DNA of 64,000 bases from an uncultured Phascolarctobacterium sp. (GCA_947630795.1 CANRJC010000004.1:62001-126000); one strand, 5' to 3'. Counted from the stretch's first letter, positions 18,244 through 27,105 are shown. Notes: a model not told the origin generated them from the sequence alone. Made by a program: numbers and translations.

Positions 18244-18660
18244 GTGACAGACAGTGAAGCAATCCAACGATTCGGGTCACTTCTAGGCGATCACGGCTTC
18301 TCTCCCTGGCAGGAAGGAGACATGAGCGGTTGGCACCGCCATATCGACTTCGTCAAAGACTGCCTGGCCGGGGAGATCTGCCGTTATAGCGTAGATGACT
18401 ATATAGTTCTGCAGCACCGAGGAAAAGCCAGCGAAAGATGGCTGAAAGACCACTGCAAGCCCAAGGAGGATGTGATGAAGCAGCGTTTTCTCCTTTTGGA
18501 CTGTCCCGAGCAGCGGTTGGAAGTGAAATCTTTCTGGCTCGGCCTGAGGGGCTGGTTGGAAATTTTACACTATAAGAAAGGAGCAAAAGAAAAACGTTTT
18601 GAGGATCTCATCTACTTTGCCGAAAAATTTGCTCGCTTGAAAAATTCGGCCGAAGTTTGA
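18244..18660 (+). CDS. Protein of unknown function
   Basis: 138 residues, GTG start with GGAGG about 6 bases upstream. I do not recognise a family. The protein is soluble, rich in Trp and charged residues, with no signal peptide or membrane segment. The C-terminal third (KKGAKEKRFEDLIYFAEKFARL) is predicted helical and basic. It has its own promoter and sits 52 bases before cstA on the same strand, so co-transcription with cstA is likely. A regulatory or accessory role for CstA is only a guess from position. Confidence 0.6.
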   Translation: MTDSEAIQRFGSLLGDHGFSPWQEGDMSGWHRHIDFVKDCLAGEICRYSVDDYIVLQHRGKASERWLKDHCKPKEDVMKQRFLLLDCPEQRLEVKSFWLGLRGWLEILHYKKGAKEKRFEDLIYFAEKFARLKNSAEV

Positions 18661-18712
18661 TCGATCCCGACCACGCGGACAACGAGGTCCGCATATTCGA
18701 AGGAGGAGCATA

Positions 18713-20302
18713 ATGTTACTCGCACTTTTTGTAATCACCATCGTCCTCTTCGCCGTGGCTTTCAAATACTACGGCGGCTTTCAGAGCCGGCTCTACGGCC
18801 TGGACAAGGACGCAGAGACCCCTGCTAAAAAATATTCCGACGGCATCGACTTCGTGCCGGCCCATCCCGCAGTCTTGATGGGTCATCACTTCGCTTCCAT
18901 TGCCGGCGCCGGCCCTGTTGTAGGCCCCATCGCTGCTGCGGCTATGTTAGGCTGGCTGCCCACCTTCCTCTGGATCATCGTGGGCTGTATCTTCTTCGGC
19001 GGTGTTCATGACATGGGCGCTTTGGTCGCCTCTATCCGCCACAAAGGTCTCTCCATCGGCGAAGTGGTCCGTCAATGGATCGGCCTGCGGGGCCAAAAAC
19101 TGTTTTTGGCTTTCACTTGGTTGAGCTTGACCTTGGTCATCGCCGTGTTCTTGGAACTGGCTGCCCAGACCTTTGCCGGTGACCCGGCTGTAGCCTTCAC
19201 CGCCTCTCTCTACATCCTCATGGCCATGATCTTCGGCGTAGCCATCTATCGCATGGGCATTTCCCTGAAAGTCTCCACCATCATCATGCTGCCCATCTTG
19301 GCCGCCTCTTTGGTCTTCGGCGTCAACAGCGACTGGGTCCATGCCACTTTCGCGCAGAGCGTAGACTTCTGGCGCATCGTTCTCATCGTTTACATCTTCG
19401 CCGCTTCCGTTCTGCCTGTTTGGCTGCTTTTGCAACCTCGTGATTATTTGGCTTCTTACATGCTTTATTTCTCCGTATTCCTGGGCGGCATAGGCATGAT
19501 CTTCGGCGGTTCTTCCTTCGAAGTAAAACTGCCGGCCTTCAAAGGCTTCGTTACTGCCGGCGGCGATTATCTGTGGCCCATCCTCTTTATTACCGTAGCC
19601 TGCGGCGCCATCAGCGGCTTCCACTCCATGGTAGCCTCCGGCACCACCTCCAAACAGATCGCTCGTGAGACCGACGCTCAGTTGGTCGGCTACGGCGCCA
19701 TGTTGTTGGAAGGTGTGGTAGGCGTTATCGCTCTCGGCACCATCATGATGAGCGGCACCATGTTGAAGGGCGGCCCCAACGCCGTATACGGCGCAGGTCT
19801 CGGTCAATTCGCCACCATCATCGGCATCTCCCCCGAATTGGGCAGAGCCATCGGCCTCTTGGCTTTGAACTCTTTCATCCTCACTTCTCTTGACACTGCC
19901 ACCCGTTTGGCTCGTTATCAATTGCAAGAATTCACCGGCACTGCCTTGAACAAATACCTGGCCACCGCTATCTCCGTGGCCGTGGCTTTGGTTTTGGTGT
20001 TCTACAAGAGCGGCAACGTGCCTGCTTGGTCCATCATCTGGCCGGTCTTCGGCGCTTCCAACCAATTGGTAGCCGCCATCGGTCTTTTGGCCTTGGGCGT
20101 ATGGGTGATCAAAGCGTTGAAGAAAGACGCCAAGTTCATCATGTGGCCCTGCGCCTTCATGCTGGTCACCACCATCGTGGCTCTTATCCAAATGGTTTTG
20201 AATCCCAAGACCAACATCGTCGTGACCATCCTCTCCGTGGTGCTTTTGATCTTGGCCATCCTCTTGGTAAGAGAAGCACGCAACGCTTTGAAAGAAAATT
20301 GA
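18713..20302 (+). CDS. cstA: Carbon starvation protein CstA family peptide/pyruvate transporter
   Basis: 529 residues with about 14-16 hydrophobic segments. The CstA N-terminal signature is visible: DFVPAHPAVLMGHHFASIAGAGPVVGP split over residues 47-75, then GGVHDMGALVASIRHKGLSIGEV. This is the shorter form; E. coli CstA has about 700 residues. Family members import peptides or pyruvate at carbon limitation. AAGGAGGAG lies 5 bases before the ATG. A terminator shared with the convergent flavoenzyme gene follows. Confidence 0.9.
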   Translation: MLLALFVITIVLFAVAFKYYGGFQSRLYGLDKDAETPAKKYSDGIDFVPAHPAVLMGHHFASIAGAGPVVGPIAAAAMLGWLPTFLWIIVGCIFFGGVHDMGALVASIRHKGLSIGEVVRQWIGLRGQKLFLAFTWLSLTLVIAVFLELAAQTFAGDPAVAFTASLYILMAMIFGVAIYRMGISLKVSTIIMLPILAASLVFGVNSDWVHATFAQSVDFWRIVLIVYIFAASVLPVWLLLQPRDYLASYMLYFSVFLGGIGMIFGGSSFEVKLPAFKGFVTAGGDYLWPILFITVACGAISGFHSMVASGTTSKQIARETDAQLVGYGAMLLEGVVGVIALGTIMMSGTMLKGGPNAVYGAGLGQFATIIGISPELGRAIGLLALNSFILTSLDTATRLARYQLQEFTGTALNKYLATAISVAVALVLVFYKSGNVPAWSIIWPVFGASNQLVAAIGLLALGVWVIKALKKDAKFIMWPCAFMLVTTIVALIQMVLNPKTNIVVTILSVVLLILAILLVREARNALKEN

Positions 20303-20378
20303 TCTTCGTCTTCGGTGCTTGAAGCAAAACGACAGCGAAAAAATTCTTCGTTTCTTTCTGAGCTTGCAAAAAAAATTT

Positions 20379-20413
20379 CAGCCTCCGTCCGATAAAGACG
20401 GAGGCTTTGCTTT
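20379..20413. terminator. Bidirectional terminator between cstA and the CoA-disulfide reductase gene
   Basis: GCCTCCGTC (20381-20389) pairs with GACGGAGGC (20397-20405). T-rich DNA follows on the plus strand, and an A run on the other side gives a T run for the minus strand. Confidence 0.75.
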
Positions 20414-20455
20414 CTGCTTTTCACTTTTTGCTTTATGCTTTTCAGATTTTACTTT

Positions 20456-22141
20456 TTACTTTTGTCTTTGTTCCGTTTCGTAGGGCCAGCCGACCAGACC
20501 GCCTTCCAAACTGCTCACGTCTTCGTAGCCCTGACTGCGCAGGATGGTCTCAGCTTCGTACCCTCTCAAATTGATCTGACAGCAGGTGAGGAGCTTGGCC
20601 TTTTTGTCTGCCAACGTCTCGCCTTTTTCTCGCAGTTCACCTAAAGGCAGCTCGAGCTTTTTAGTCACGGCGGCGATGCTCTTGGCCTTCGTCTCGAAAG
20701 GCAGGCGCACGTCTACCAGCGTGTAGTCTTCTTTGTGCCGATGATAATCTTTGGGGTTGACGCCCCGCATGCGGCCGGCGATCTTGTTGGCCACCACATT
20801 GGCGGCAGTCGCCAAATTATCTATGGGACCGTTGAAAGGAGGAGCATAGGCAATATCGAAGTTGCTCAGATCGTCCAACGTGGCTCCCATGGAAAGGGCA
20901 GCCACCATAGTGTCGATGCGTTTGGCTGCTCCCTGTCCCACAGCCTGCAACCCCAGCACTCGGCCGCTACTCGGCTCGGCCAACAATTTCAGCACCAACC
21001 GCCCTGCCCCGGGCATATAATTGAGCCGATCGAAACCGGGCACCACGGCGCTGACAAAATCGATCCCCGCTTTGCGGCAAGCGGCTTCGTTCAGACCGGT
21101 GGCTCCCGCTTCCGTTTGCAAGAGGCGGCAGAGCCCGGTCTGCAAAACGCCCGGAAAAACAGCCTCATCGCCTGCGATGTGATCGGCGATGACGCGGCCG
21201 TGTTTATTGGCAGTGGAGCCCATGGGTGCGAAAACTTTGGCGCCGCTGATACGGTTGGTGTTTTCGGCACAGTCTCCTCCGGCATAAATATAGGGGTCGC
21301 TGGTCTGAAGATGCTCATTGACGGCGATACAGCCGCTGGGCCCGATGGTCAACCCCGCCGCTGCGGCCAATTCCACATTGGGCCGCACACCTATGGCCAC
21401 GATGACCAGCTGTGCCTCTACCGTTCCTTTGTCGGTCACGACGGCGCTGACCCTGCCCTGCTCGCCTAAAAATTTTTCACATTTTGCTCCGAGATAAAGC
21501 TCGATGCCCGAAGCTTTCACCGGTGCGGCCGCCAATTCTGCCATTTCTTCGTCCAATAAATTGGGCAAGATCCACTCTTTGGCTTCGATGATCGCGGTCT
21601 TCACTCCCCTGTGCTGTAAACATTCAGCCACTTCCATGCCGATGAAGCCGGCCCCGATGACAGCTGCCTCTTTGACTTGGCCGCTTTTTATTTCTTCTTC
21701 CACCGCCAAAACGTCCCAAGGGAACCAAAAACTGTGGATGCCTTTCAAGTCGGCCCCCGGTAAATTTAATTTTACGGGAGTGGCCCCAGTGCCCAACACC
21801 AAATAGTCGTAGGGCAATGTTTTTGGCAGACCGTTTTCTTCGTAAGCGACGGTCTTATTTTTTCTGTCTATGGCCGTGACGTTGCAGCCAGTGCGGGCAT
21901 CGATGCCCTTGGTGTTTTTGAAAAAGGCTGCATCTCGAGGCAAGCCCTGAGGTATGTGATCGAAAACTTTGAAAGACTTCACTTCGCCGCTGATGTAATA
22001 AGGAAAGCCGCAGGCACCGTAGCTTAGGCCGGTCCCTCTCTCCAAAACGATGATGCTCGCCTCAGGGTCCCGCCGCCTGAGCCGGGCCGCCGTTTTCATC
22101 CCTGCGGCCAAGCCGCCGACGATCACTGCTCTTTTTACCAC
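20456..22141 (-). CDS. CoA-disulfide reductase-like flavoenzyme with C-terminal rhodanese domain
   Basis: 561 residues, GTG start 7 bases after AGGTG. Domains: FAD-binding Rossmann fold (AVIVGGLAAGMKTAARLRR); single active Cys in SYGACGFPYYIS (about 40-51), as in CoADR/NADH oxidase; an NAD(P)-binding GAGFIGMEVAE near 165; FAD motif YIYAGGDCAE; dimerisation domain; and a rhodanese domain from about residue 465 with Cys in LTCCQINLRGY. CoADR-rhodanese fusions reduce CoA disulfides, persulfides or polysulfide using NAD(P)H, serving redox balance or sulfur metabolism. It is monocistronic, downstream of the rsmA terminator. Confidence 0.88.
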   Translation of the reverse strand: MVKRAVIVGGLAAGMKTAARLRRRDPEASIIVLERGTGLSYGACGFPYYISGEVKSFKVFDHIPQGLPRDAAFFKNTKGIDARTGCNVTAIDRKNKTVAYEENGLPKTLPYDYLVLGTGATPVKLNLPGADLKGIHSFWFPWDVLAVEEEIKSGQVKEAAVIGAGFIGMEVAECLQHRGVKTAIIEAKEWILPNLLDEEMAELAAAPVKASGIELYLGAKCEKFLGEQGRVSAVVTDKGTVEAQLVIVAIGVRPNVELAAAAGLTIGPSGCIAVNEHLQTSDPYIYAGGDCAENTNRISGAKVFAPMGSTANKHGRVIADHIAGDEAVFPGVLQTGLCRLLQTEAGATGLNEAACRKAGIDFVSAVVPGFDRLNYMPGAGRLVLKLLAEPSSGRVLGLQAVGQGAAKRIDTMVAALSMGATLDDLSNFDIAYAPPFNGPIDNLATAANVVANKIAGRMRGVNPKDYHRHKEDYTLVDVRLPFETKAKSIAAVTKKLELPLGELREKGETLADKKAKLLTCCQINLRGYEAETILRSQGYEDVSSLEGGLVGWPYETEQRQK

Positions 22142-22186
22142 GATCTTTCACCTCTCCTTAAATTTTTTCGCTCTTATGAGAAAACG

Positions 22187-22210
22187 AACGGGGTTTAGAA
22201 CGGCCCCGTT
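22187..22210 (-). terminator. Terminator after rsmA
   Basis: AACGGGG (22187-22193) pairs with CCCCGTT (22204-22210); CGTTTTC follows on the minus strand. Confidence 0.6.
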
Positions 22211-22248
22211 TATTTTTTTGAAAAATTATTTTCGGCGTCGGAATTTTT

Positions 22249-23136
22249 TTAAGGTGCTCCCGCTGAAGCGTCGCCCTTTTTTCCTTCAAGGTAGGCTGCG
22301 AAACTGTCGGCCACGGCGGCAAACTCTTTTAGTTTCAGGGTCTCGCCTCTTCTTTTGGCGTCTATCCCCGCCGCCGCTAAAATTTCGGCGCAGGCAGGCC
22401 CGGACAGCCCCAAATTGCGGAGACTGTTGCCCAACATTTTTCTTCTGGTGGCGAAAGCGGCCTTCACCACCTGAAAGAAACGGGCTTCATCTCTGACCTT
22501 CACGGCGGGCAACGCCCGCTTGCGGCAGACGACGACGGCGCTCTCTACCTGAGGCGCCGGCATGAAACTGCCTGGGGGCACGGTGAAGGCCAGTTCGGTT
22601 TCGGTGTAATATTGACAGGCCACGCTCAAAGCTCCGTAAGTTTTGCCGCCGGGGGCCGCCGCCATGCGCTGAGCCACTTCTTTCTGCACCATCAGCACCA
22701 GCCGCTCTGCCGGCAAATTTTTTTGCAAAAGAGCGAAGATGATGGGAGTGGTGATGTAATAAGGCAGGTTGGCACAAAGTTTGAAGGGCCGGCCCTCGGT
22801 GAGTTCTTTCAGATCCAACTCCAGCACGTCCCCTTGGATGACCTTCACGTTATCATAAGCAGTCAGCGTGTACTGCAGCACCGGCAGCAATTTAGGGTCG
22901 AGCTCCACTGCCAGCACCTGCGCCCCGCTCTCGGCCAGGCCTTGCGTGAGAGAGCCCAGCCCCGGGCCCACTTCCAGCACTAGGTCCTGAGGCGTCAGTT
23001 GAGCCGCCGCCGCTATTTTTTCCACTATGTCATAATCGACGAGAAAATTTTGTCCCAATCTCTTGGCGGCTCGCAATTTGAAACGGCGCAGAATGTGAGC
23101 TGTATTAGATCTATCGGCGATGATAGCGGCTCTCAT
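22249..23136 (-). CDS. rsmA: 16S rRNA dimethyladenosine transferase
   Basis: 295 residues. SAM-binding motif I LEVGPGLGSLTQGLAE (about 55-70), KRLGQNFLVD at the N-terminus, and the catalytic NLPYYITTPI (N-x-P-Y) are all present. It dimethylates two adjacent adenines in helix 45 of 16S rRNA late in 30S assembly (KsgA activity). The ATG overlaps the rnmV stop by 4 bases. The 3D protein-rnmV-rsmA order matches yabE-rnmV-ksgA in Bacillus. Confidence 0.96.
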   Translation of the reverse strand: MRAAIIADRSNTAHILRRFKLRAAKRLGQNFLVDYDIVEKIAAAAQLTPQDLVLEVGPGLGSLTQGLAESGAQVLAVELDPKLLPVLQYTLTAYDNVKVIQGDVLELDLKELTEGRPFKLCANLPYYITTPIIFALLQKNLPAERLVLMVQKEVAQRMAAAPGGKTYGALSVACQYYTETELAFTVPPGSFMPAPQVESAVVVCRKRALPAVKVRDEARFFQVVKAAFATRRKMLGNSLRNLGLSGPACAEILAAAGIDAKRRGETLKLKEFAAVADSFAAYLEGKKGDASAGAP

Positions 23137-23666
23137 GACAGTTTTGCCAAAGCCTCCTCTACCTCTGCCCTGCTCACGCCGAAAGCGTTGAGCCGAGCCA
23201 AAAACTGTTTGGCGCTGCCGTAGCCGATGCCGAGAGCGGCCCCCAGGGCCGCCCGCTTTTTCGCCGCATCTTCGCTCCCGTTAAGTCCCCACGAGAAGAG
23301 ATCGGCGGCCGAAAATTTTTCCTTGACCTCTTGCAAATGATAATGAACTTTCGCAAGAGCTTCTTTGATGGCGTCGGCTGAAGCCTGCTCCACCCCCACA
23401 TCGTCGTCTTTCGTCGCTGCTTTCTTGGGGATGTGAGCCTGCCCCGCCTTAGGAAAAAGAGCTGTTAGACGGGCTCTGATCCTTTCTCCCGGTCCGTCGG
23501 GATCGGTGAGGATGATGATGCCGCATCTCTCGTAAGCTCCTTTGATGGCGGCCAAGGTGTCGGTCGACAACTGCCAGCCGTCGGTGATGAGCACCTGCGC
23601 CTCTACGGCCCGGCGCACGGCCTGCGCATCCCGCTTGCCTTCCACTACGATAACTTCCCGCAGCAA
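23133..23666 (-). CDS. rnmV: Ribonuclease M5 (5S rRNA maturation)
   Basis: 177 residues from a TTG start, 7 bases after GGAGG. The Toprim domain shows VVEGKRDAQAV (catalytic Glu) and ILTDPDGPGERIR (acidic metal-binding pair), followed by the M5-type HIPKKAA and GVEQAS. RNase M5 cuts both ends of the 5S rRNA precursor. It starts one base after the preceding stop and overlaps rsmA, consistent with tight coupling. The family is largely restricted to Gram-positive lineages. Confidence 0.93.
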   Translation of the reverse strand: MLREVIVVEGKRDAQAVRRAVEAQVLITDGWQLSTDTLAAIKGAYERCGIIILTDPDGPGERIRARLTALFPKAGQAHIPKKAATKDDDVGVEQASADAIKEALAKVHYHLQEVKEKFSAADLFSWGLNGSEDAAKKRAALGAALGIGYGSAKQFLARLNAFGVSRAEVEEALAKLS

Positions 23667-23667
23667 A

Positions 23668-24597
23668 CTAATCCTCCAAAATATATACTTCCACGTCGCG
23701 GCGGCCGAATCTTATAGCTTCTTCGTAACTGTCCATGAAGAGATCGATGCGATGATGGATGATATCGCCGCCGGTGTCGCCGGCGATGGCCAAGCCGTAG
23801 CCGGGGATGTACATCTTCGTATAATAAGGGATATAATCGGGATCTACCGCCACGATGCCCACATAGGGCCACAGGCCCACACTGGTGCGATTGCCCGTGG
23901 CTATATAGGCCGTGGCTTCGCAGATCATTTTTTTGCTGTAGCGTTTATAACCTTCCGGTGTCTTCACGCTCTTCGCCGTTCCCTGACGGATGACGGTCTT
24001 TTCTCCCGGCTCCAATTGATGACGGGTCAGCTCCCGCCGCTTGTCTGTGTTTGTTTTATGGGCGGCGCTGATCACCTTGGCTCGGCCGGGGCTTCCTTTT
24101 TTCACCACCCGCTCGAGGCCGGCGGCCAAATTTTTATCTTCGATATATTCTTTTTCCGGTTCCGTGTCCGTCTCGTGCTCCACCAAATATTCCTGCTGCC
24201 CTAAAAGGTGGATGACCAAACCTTCTGACAAAGGAGCTCCCGGGCGGGGATACATCCTGCCGCGGCGATAGAAGATGCCTTTTTCTTTGAGCGCCGCTCC
24301 CACTGTCTCTTTGCTGCTGCGATAAATTTTGGTCTCGCCGTCTTTGCTGACGCCGAAAGACACGGCCCTCCTCACCTTGAGCACGGGCAGCCCGTCGGTC
24401 TTTTCTCGACGAAAACTGTCGTCGGCGTTCAAAGCGATGCCCAACTTTGCGAGCACTTCTTCATCGGTGAGAGCGCCGGCTTCGATCACTTGGCTGCGGC
24501 CGTCCCACTCCACTTTTAATTCGGCGGTGTCCGCCGGGCTCATCCCAAAAAATAAAAAAGCCAGCGTTGCGAAAAATATACGTGTAAATTTTCTCAT
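23668..24597 (-). CDS. Exported G5/3D domain protein (YabE-like wall hydrolase)
   Basis: 309 residues. N-terminal signal peptide (FFATLAFLFFGMSPADTA), DUF348-type segments (GDETKIY-like repeat, residues 25-130), a G5-like part (PGEKTVIRQGTAKSVKTPEG, about 190-210), and a C-terminal 3D domain (ICEATAY.. VGIVAVDPDYIPYYTKMYIPGYG.. IAGDTGG .. RIDLFM) with the three Asp that name the domain. 3D/MltA-type domains cleave glycan strands, and such proteins resemble resuscitation-promoting factors. It heads the operon with rnmV and rsmA, as yabE does in Bacillus. Confidence 0.88.
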   Translation of the reverse strand: MRKFTRIFFATLAFLFFGMSPADTAELKVEWDGRSQVIEAGALTDEEVLAKLGIALNADDSFRREKTDGLPVLKVRRAVSFGVSKDGETKIYRSSKETVGAALKEKGIFYRRGRMYPRPGAPLSEGLVIHLLGQQEYLVEHETDTEPEKEYIEDKNLAAGLERVVKKGSPGRAKVISAAHKTNTDKRRELTRHQLEPGEKTVIRQGTAKSVKTPEGYKRYSKKMICEATAYIATGNRTSVGLWPYVGIVAVDPDYIPYYTKMYIPGYGLAIAGDTGGDIIHHRIDLFMDSYEEAIRFGRRDVEVYILED

Positions 24598-24706
24598 AAC
24601 TTTCCTCCTGCTGTTGTTTTGATTGTAACATAGGCCTCAAATCTCTGTCAAATTGCCGCGATCGCTGCTGCTTGCACCTTCGCTGTGAAAATTTTGCAAA
24701 TTTTTC

Positions 24707-24735
24707 TTGACAAACGCTTTTGAAAAGACTACCAT
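24707..24735 (+). promoter_or_regulatory. Promoter of the glutamine synthetase leader
   Basis: Consensus TTGACA (24707-24712), 17-base spacer, TACCAT (24730-24735). Transcription should begin near 24742, just before the hairpin region. Confidence 0.7.
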
Positions 24736-24741
24736 AGTGTC

Positions 24742-24800
24742 CAGAAGCAACAGAGTGGTTGTGGGGCTCGTGCCCCGGCACTTGTTGCTTTTTTGTTTTT
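24742..24800 (+). promoter_or_regulatory. Conditional terminator/antiterminator leader of glnN
   Basis: Fold A is a terminator: AGCAACA (24746-24752) with TGTTGCT (24783-24789), AGTG with CACT, GGGGC with GCCCC, then a long T run (24789 on). Fold B competes for the same bases: hairpin GCAAC/GTTGT (24747-24762) closed by the hexaloop AGAGTG, followed by GGGG/CCCC around CTCGTG. A hexaloop with A at position 1 and G at 4 is the recognition pattern of ANTAR antiterminators; the second loop fits only at G4. The folds are seen in the sequence; protein control is inferred. Confidence 0.55.
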
Positions 24801-24866
24801 CCTTTTTTGGGGAGGGGGTTACTTCACTAACCCTGAGAAAATAAAAATGTTAGGGAGGTAATGATC

Positions 24867-26951
24867 ATGAATGTTCCGAAAACTTTCGGCAGTTTGGTAT
24901 TCAACGAGACAGTGATGAAGGACCGACTGCCCACCGCCACCTACAAAGCCTTCAAAGCGGCAGTGCTGGAAGGCAGGCCTTTGGATCTGCCCATCGCCAA
25001 CATCATCGCCAATGCTATGAAAGATTGGGCGCTGGAGCACGGCTGCACTCATTTCACTCATTGGTTCCAGCCCATGACCGGCATCACCGCGGAAAAACAC
25101 GAGAGTTTCATCACTCCCACCGTGGAGGGCCGGGTGATCATGGATTTCTCCGGCAAAGAACTTATCCAGGGCGAGCCCGATGCTTCCAGCTTCCCTTCCG
25201 GCGGCTTGCGTGCCACCTTCGAGGCCAGAGGCTACACGGCTTGGGACCCCACCAGCTACGCCTTCATCAAGGACGGCTGCCTCTGCATCCCCACCGCCTT
25301 CTGCTCTTACACCGGCGACGTGCTGGATAAAAAGACCCCGTTGCTCCGCTCCATGGCCGCCGTCAACAAAGCCGCTCTCAGAACGCTGAAACTTTTCGGC
25401 ATCGAGAGTGCTCAGGTGACCAGCACCGTGGGCTCCGAGCAGGAATATTTTTTGGTCGACAAAAAAATGTGGGCCAAACGTAAAGACCTCGTCTATTGCG
25501 GCCGCACTCTTTTCGGTGCCCGCTCCCCTCGCGGCCAGGAACTGGAAGATCATTACTTCGGCATGATCAAGCCCCGGGTGATGGCCTTCATGAAAGAATT
25601 GGACGAAGAATTGTGGAAACTGGGCGTGCTGGCCAAGACCGAGCATAACGAAGTGGCCCCCGCTCAGCACGAGCTGGCTCCCATCTTCACGTCCACCAAC
25701 GTGGCCAGCGATCACAATCAGCTGATGATGGAATTCATGAAGCGCATCGCTCAGCATCACGGCCTGATGTGCCTCTTGCACGAAAAACCCTTCGAAGGTG
25801 TGAACGGCAGCGGCAAACACAACAACTGGTCTTTGGCCACCGCCGAAGGCATGAACCTGCTGGACCCCGGCAAAGAGCCCTACAAAAATCTGCGCTTCTT
25901 GGTCTTCTTGGCCGCCGTTTTGCAAGCCGTCGATCTTCATCAAGATCTGCTGCGCATCTCTGTGGCCAGTGCCGGCAACGATCACCGCTTGGGCGCCAAC
26001 GAAGCACCTCCGGCCATCGTCTCCGTTTTCTTGGGCAGCGACCTCACCAACGTGTTGGAAGCCATCGCCGCCGACAAAGTTTACGAATCGGGAGCAGCCG
26101 AGAAGATGAAGTTGAGCGAGGATACCCTCCCCGCCCTGACCAAAGACAACACCGACCGCAACCGTACCTCTCCCTTCGCCTTCACCGGCAATAAATTCGA
26201 GTTCCGTATGCCGGGCTCCAGCTTCTCCATCGCCGGCCCCAACATCGTTCTCAACACCATCGTGGCCGAAGCGCTGGACGAGATCGCCGGCAAACTGGAA
26301 GGCGCAGCCGATCTGGAGAAAGCTATCTACGGTCTGGTGAAAGAAATTTATTCGGCTCACAAACGCATCGTCTTCAACGGCAACGGTTACACCGACGAGT
26401 GGGTAGAGGAAGCCGAAAAGCGGGGCTTGTTGAACCTGAAGTCCACCCCCGAAGCGCTGCCCTATCTCTCCAGCGCCAAAAACGAAGCTCTCTTTGCCAA
26501 ATACAACATCTTCTCCAACTTGGAGCTGGAGTCCAGAGAAGAGATCCTGCTGGAGAACTACAGCACCATCCTGAGCATCGAAGCCCGCACCATGCTGGAG
26601 ATGCTCCACAAGGATATCCTGCCGGCCTTGGTGGCTTACGGCTTAGATCTGAGCAAAGCCGCCAACGACAAAAAGAAAGCCGGCATGAAACCCGGTCTTG
26701 AAGTCGCTTTGGGCGACAGGCTCTCCGTTATGAGCGCCGCCATTTACGCCAAGAGCGAAGCCTTGGTTGCGGCCATTAAAGAAACGGAACTTTTAGAAGA
26801 CAGCTTGGCCAAAGCAAAGGCCTATCACGACAAAGTGCTGGCCGCCATGGAAGAACTTCGGGCCGAAGTCGATCCGGCAGAAGAACTGCTGGGCGAAAAA
26901 TATCTGCCCTATCCCACCTACGGCGAACTGCTCTTCGGCGTCAACGACTGA
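24867..26951 (+). CDS. glnN: Type III glutamine synthetase
   Basis: 694 residues from ATG 24867, 7 bases after GGGAGGT; an ATG at 24861 is too close to that site. GSIII features are clear: large size (types I/II have 350-470), FGSLVFNETVMKDRLP at the N-terminus, the catalytic-site stretches GSEQEYFLVD, KTEHNEVAPAQHELAP, and NGSGKHNNWSL, and the Arg-containing FRMPGSSFS. The enzyme makes glutamine from glutamate, ammonia and ATP, probably as dodecamers. Its leader has a terminator with an alternative hairpin, and the ammonium transporter follows, so the pair forms a nitrogen-scavenging unit. Confidence 0.95.
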   Translation: MNVPKTFGSLVFNETVMKDRLPTATYKAFKAAVLEGRPLDLPIANIIANAMKDWALEHGCTHFTHWFQPMTGITAEKHESFITPTVEGRVIMDFSGKELIQGEPDASSFPSGGLRATFEARGYTAWDPTSYAFIKDGCLCIPTAFCSYTGDVLDKKTPLLRSMAAVNKAALRTLKLFGIESAQVTSTVGSEQEYFLVDKKMWAKRKDLVYCGRTLFGARSPRGQELEDHYFGMIKPRVMAFMKELDEELWKLGVLAKTEHNEVAPAQHELAPIFTSTNVASDHNQLMMEFMKRIAQHHGLMCLLHEKPFEGVNGSGKHNNWSLATAEGMNLLDPGKEPYKNLRFLVFLAAVLQAVDLHQDLLRISVASAGNDHRLGANEAPPAIVSVFLGSDLTNVLEAIAADKVYESGAAEKMKLSEDTLPALTKDNTDRNRTSPFAFTGNKFEFRMPGSSFSIAGPNIVLNTIVAEALDEIAGKLEGAADLEKAIYGLVKEIYSAHKRIVFNGNGYTDEWVEEAEKRGLLNLKSTPEALPYLSSAKNEALFAKYNIFSNLELESREEILLENYSTILSIEARTMLEMLHKDILPALVAYGLDLSKAANDKKKAGMKPGLEVALGDRLSVMSAAIYAKSEALVAAIKETELLEDSLAKAKAYHDKVLAAMEELRAEVDPAEELLGEKYLPYPTYGELLFGVND

Positions 26952-26974
26952 GCGATACAGCTTTAAAAGCAGCA

Positions 26975-27021
26975 GGTACACAAAGAGGTGTATCCCTTCT
27001 TGAGGGGTACGCCTCTTTTTT
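26975..27021 (+). promoter_or_regulatory. Terminator with competing hexaloop hairpin between glnN and amt
   Basis: A 13-bp terminator stem (26984-26996 with 27004-27016, two G-T pairs) with loop TTCTTGA ends in a T run. Its 5' arm is shared with hairpin GGTACAC/GTGTATC (26975-26994), whose loop is AAAGAG (A1, G4). Only one of the two can form, so readthrough from glnN into the transporter may be controlled, in the same style as the glnN leader. A second hexaloop hairpin was not found, so ANTAR control is less certain here. Confidence 0.55.
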
Positions 27022-27105
27022 AAAGAAAAAATCACCTGCGCTCAAAAATTTTTTCTTCATCTTTTTTCTTTTGACTTCATCAAAAAACAGTGAGGGGTTT
27101 TGAAA

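Noticed and set aside
24819-26609. 596-codon open frame on the minus strand opposite glnN
   Set aside because: Antisense shadow of glutamine synthetase III; composition is the mirror of the real gene.
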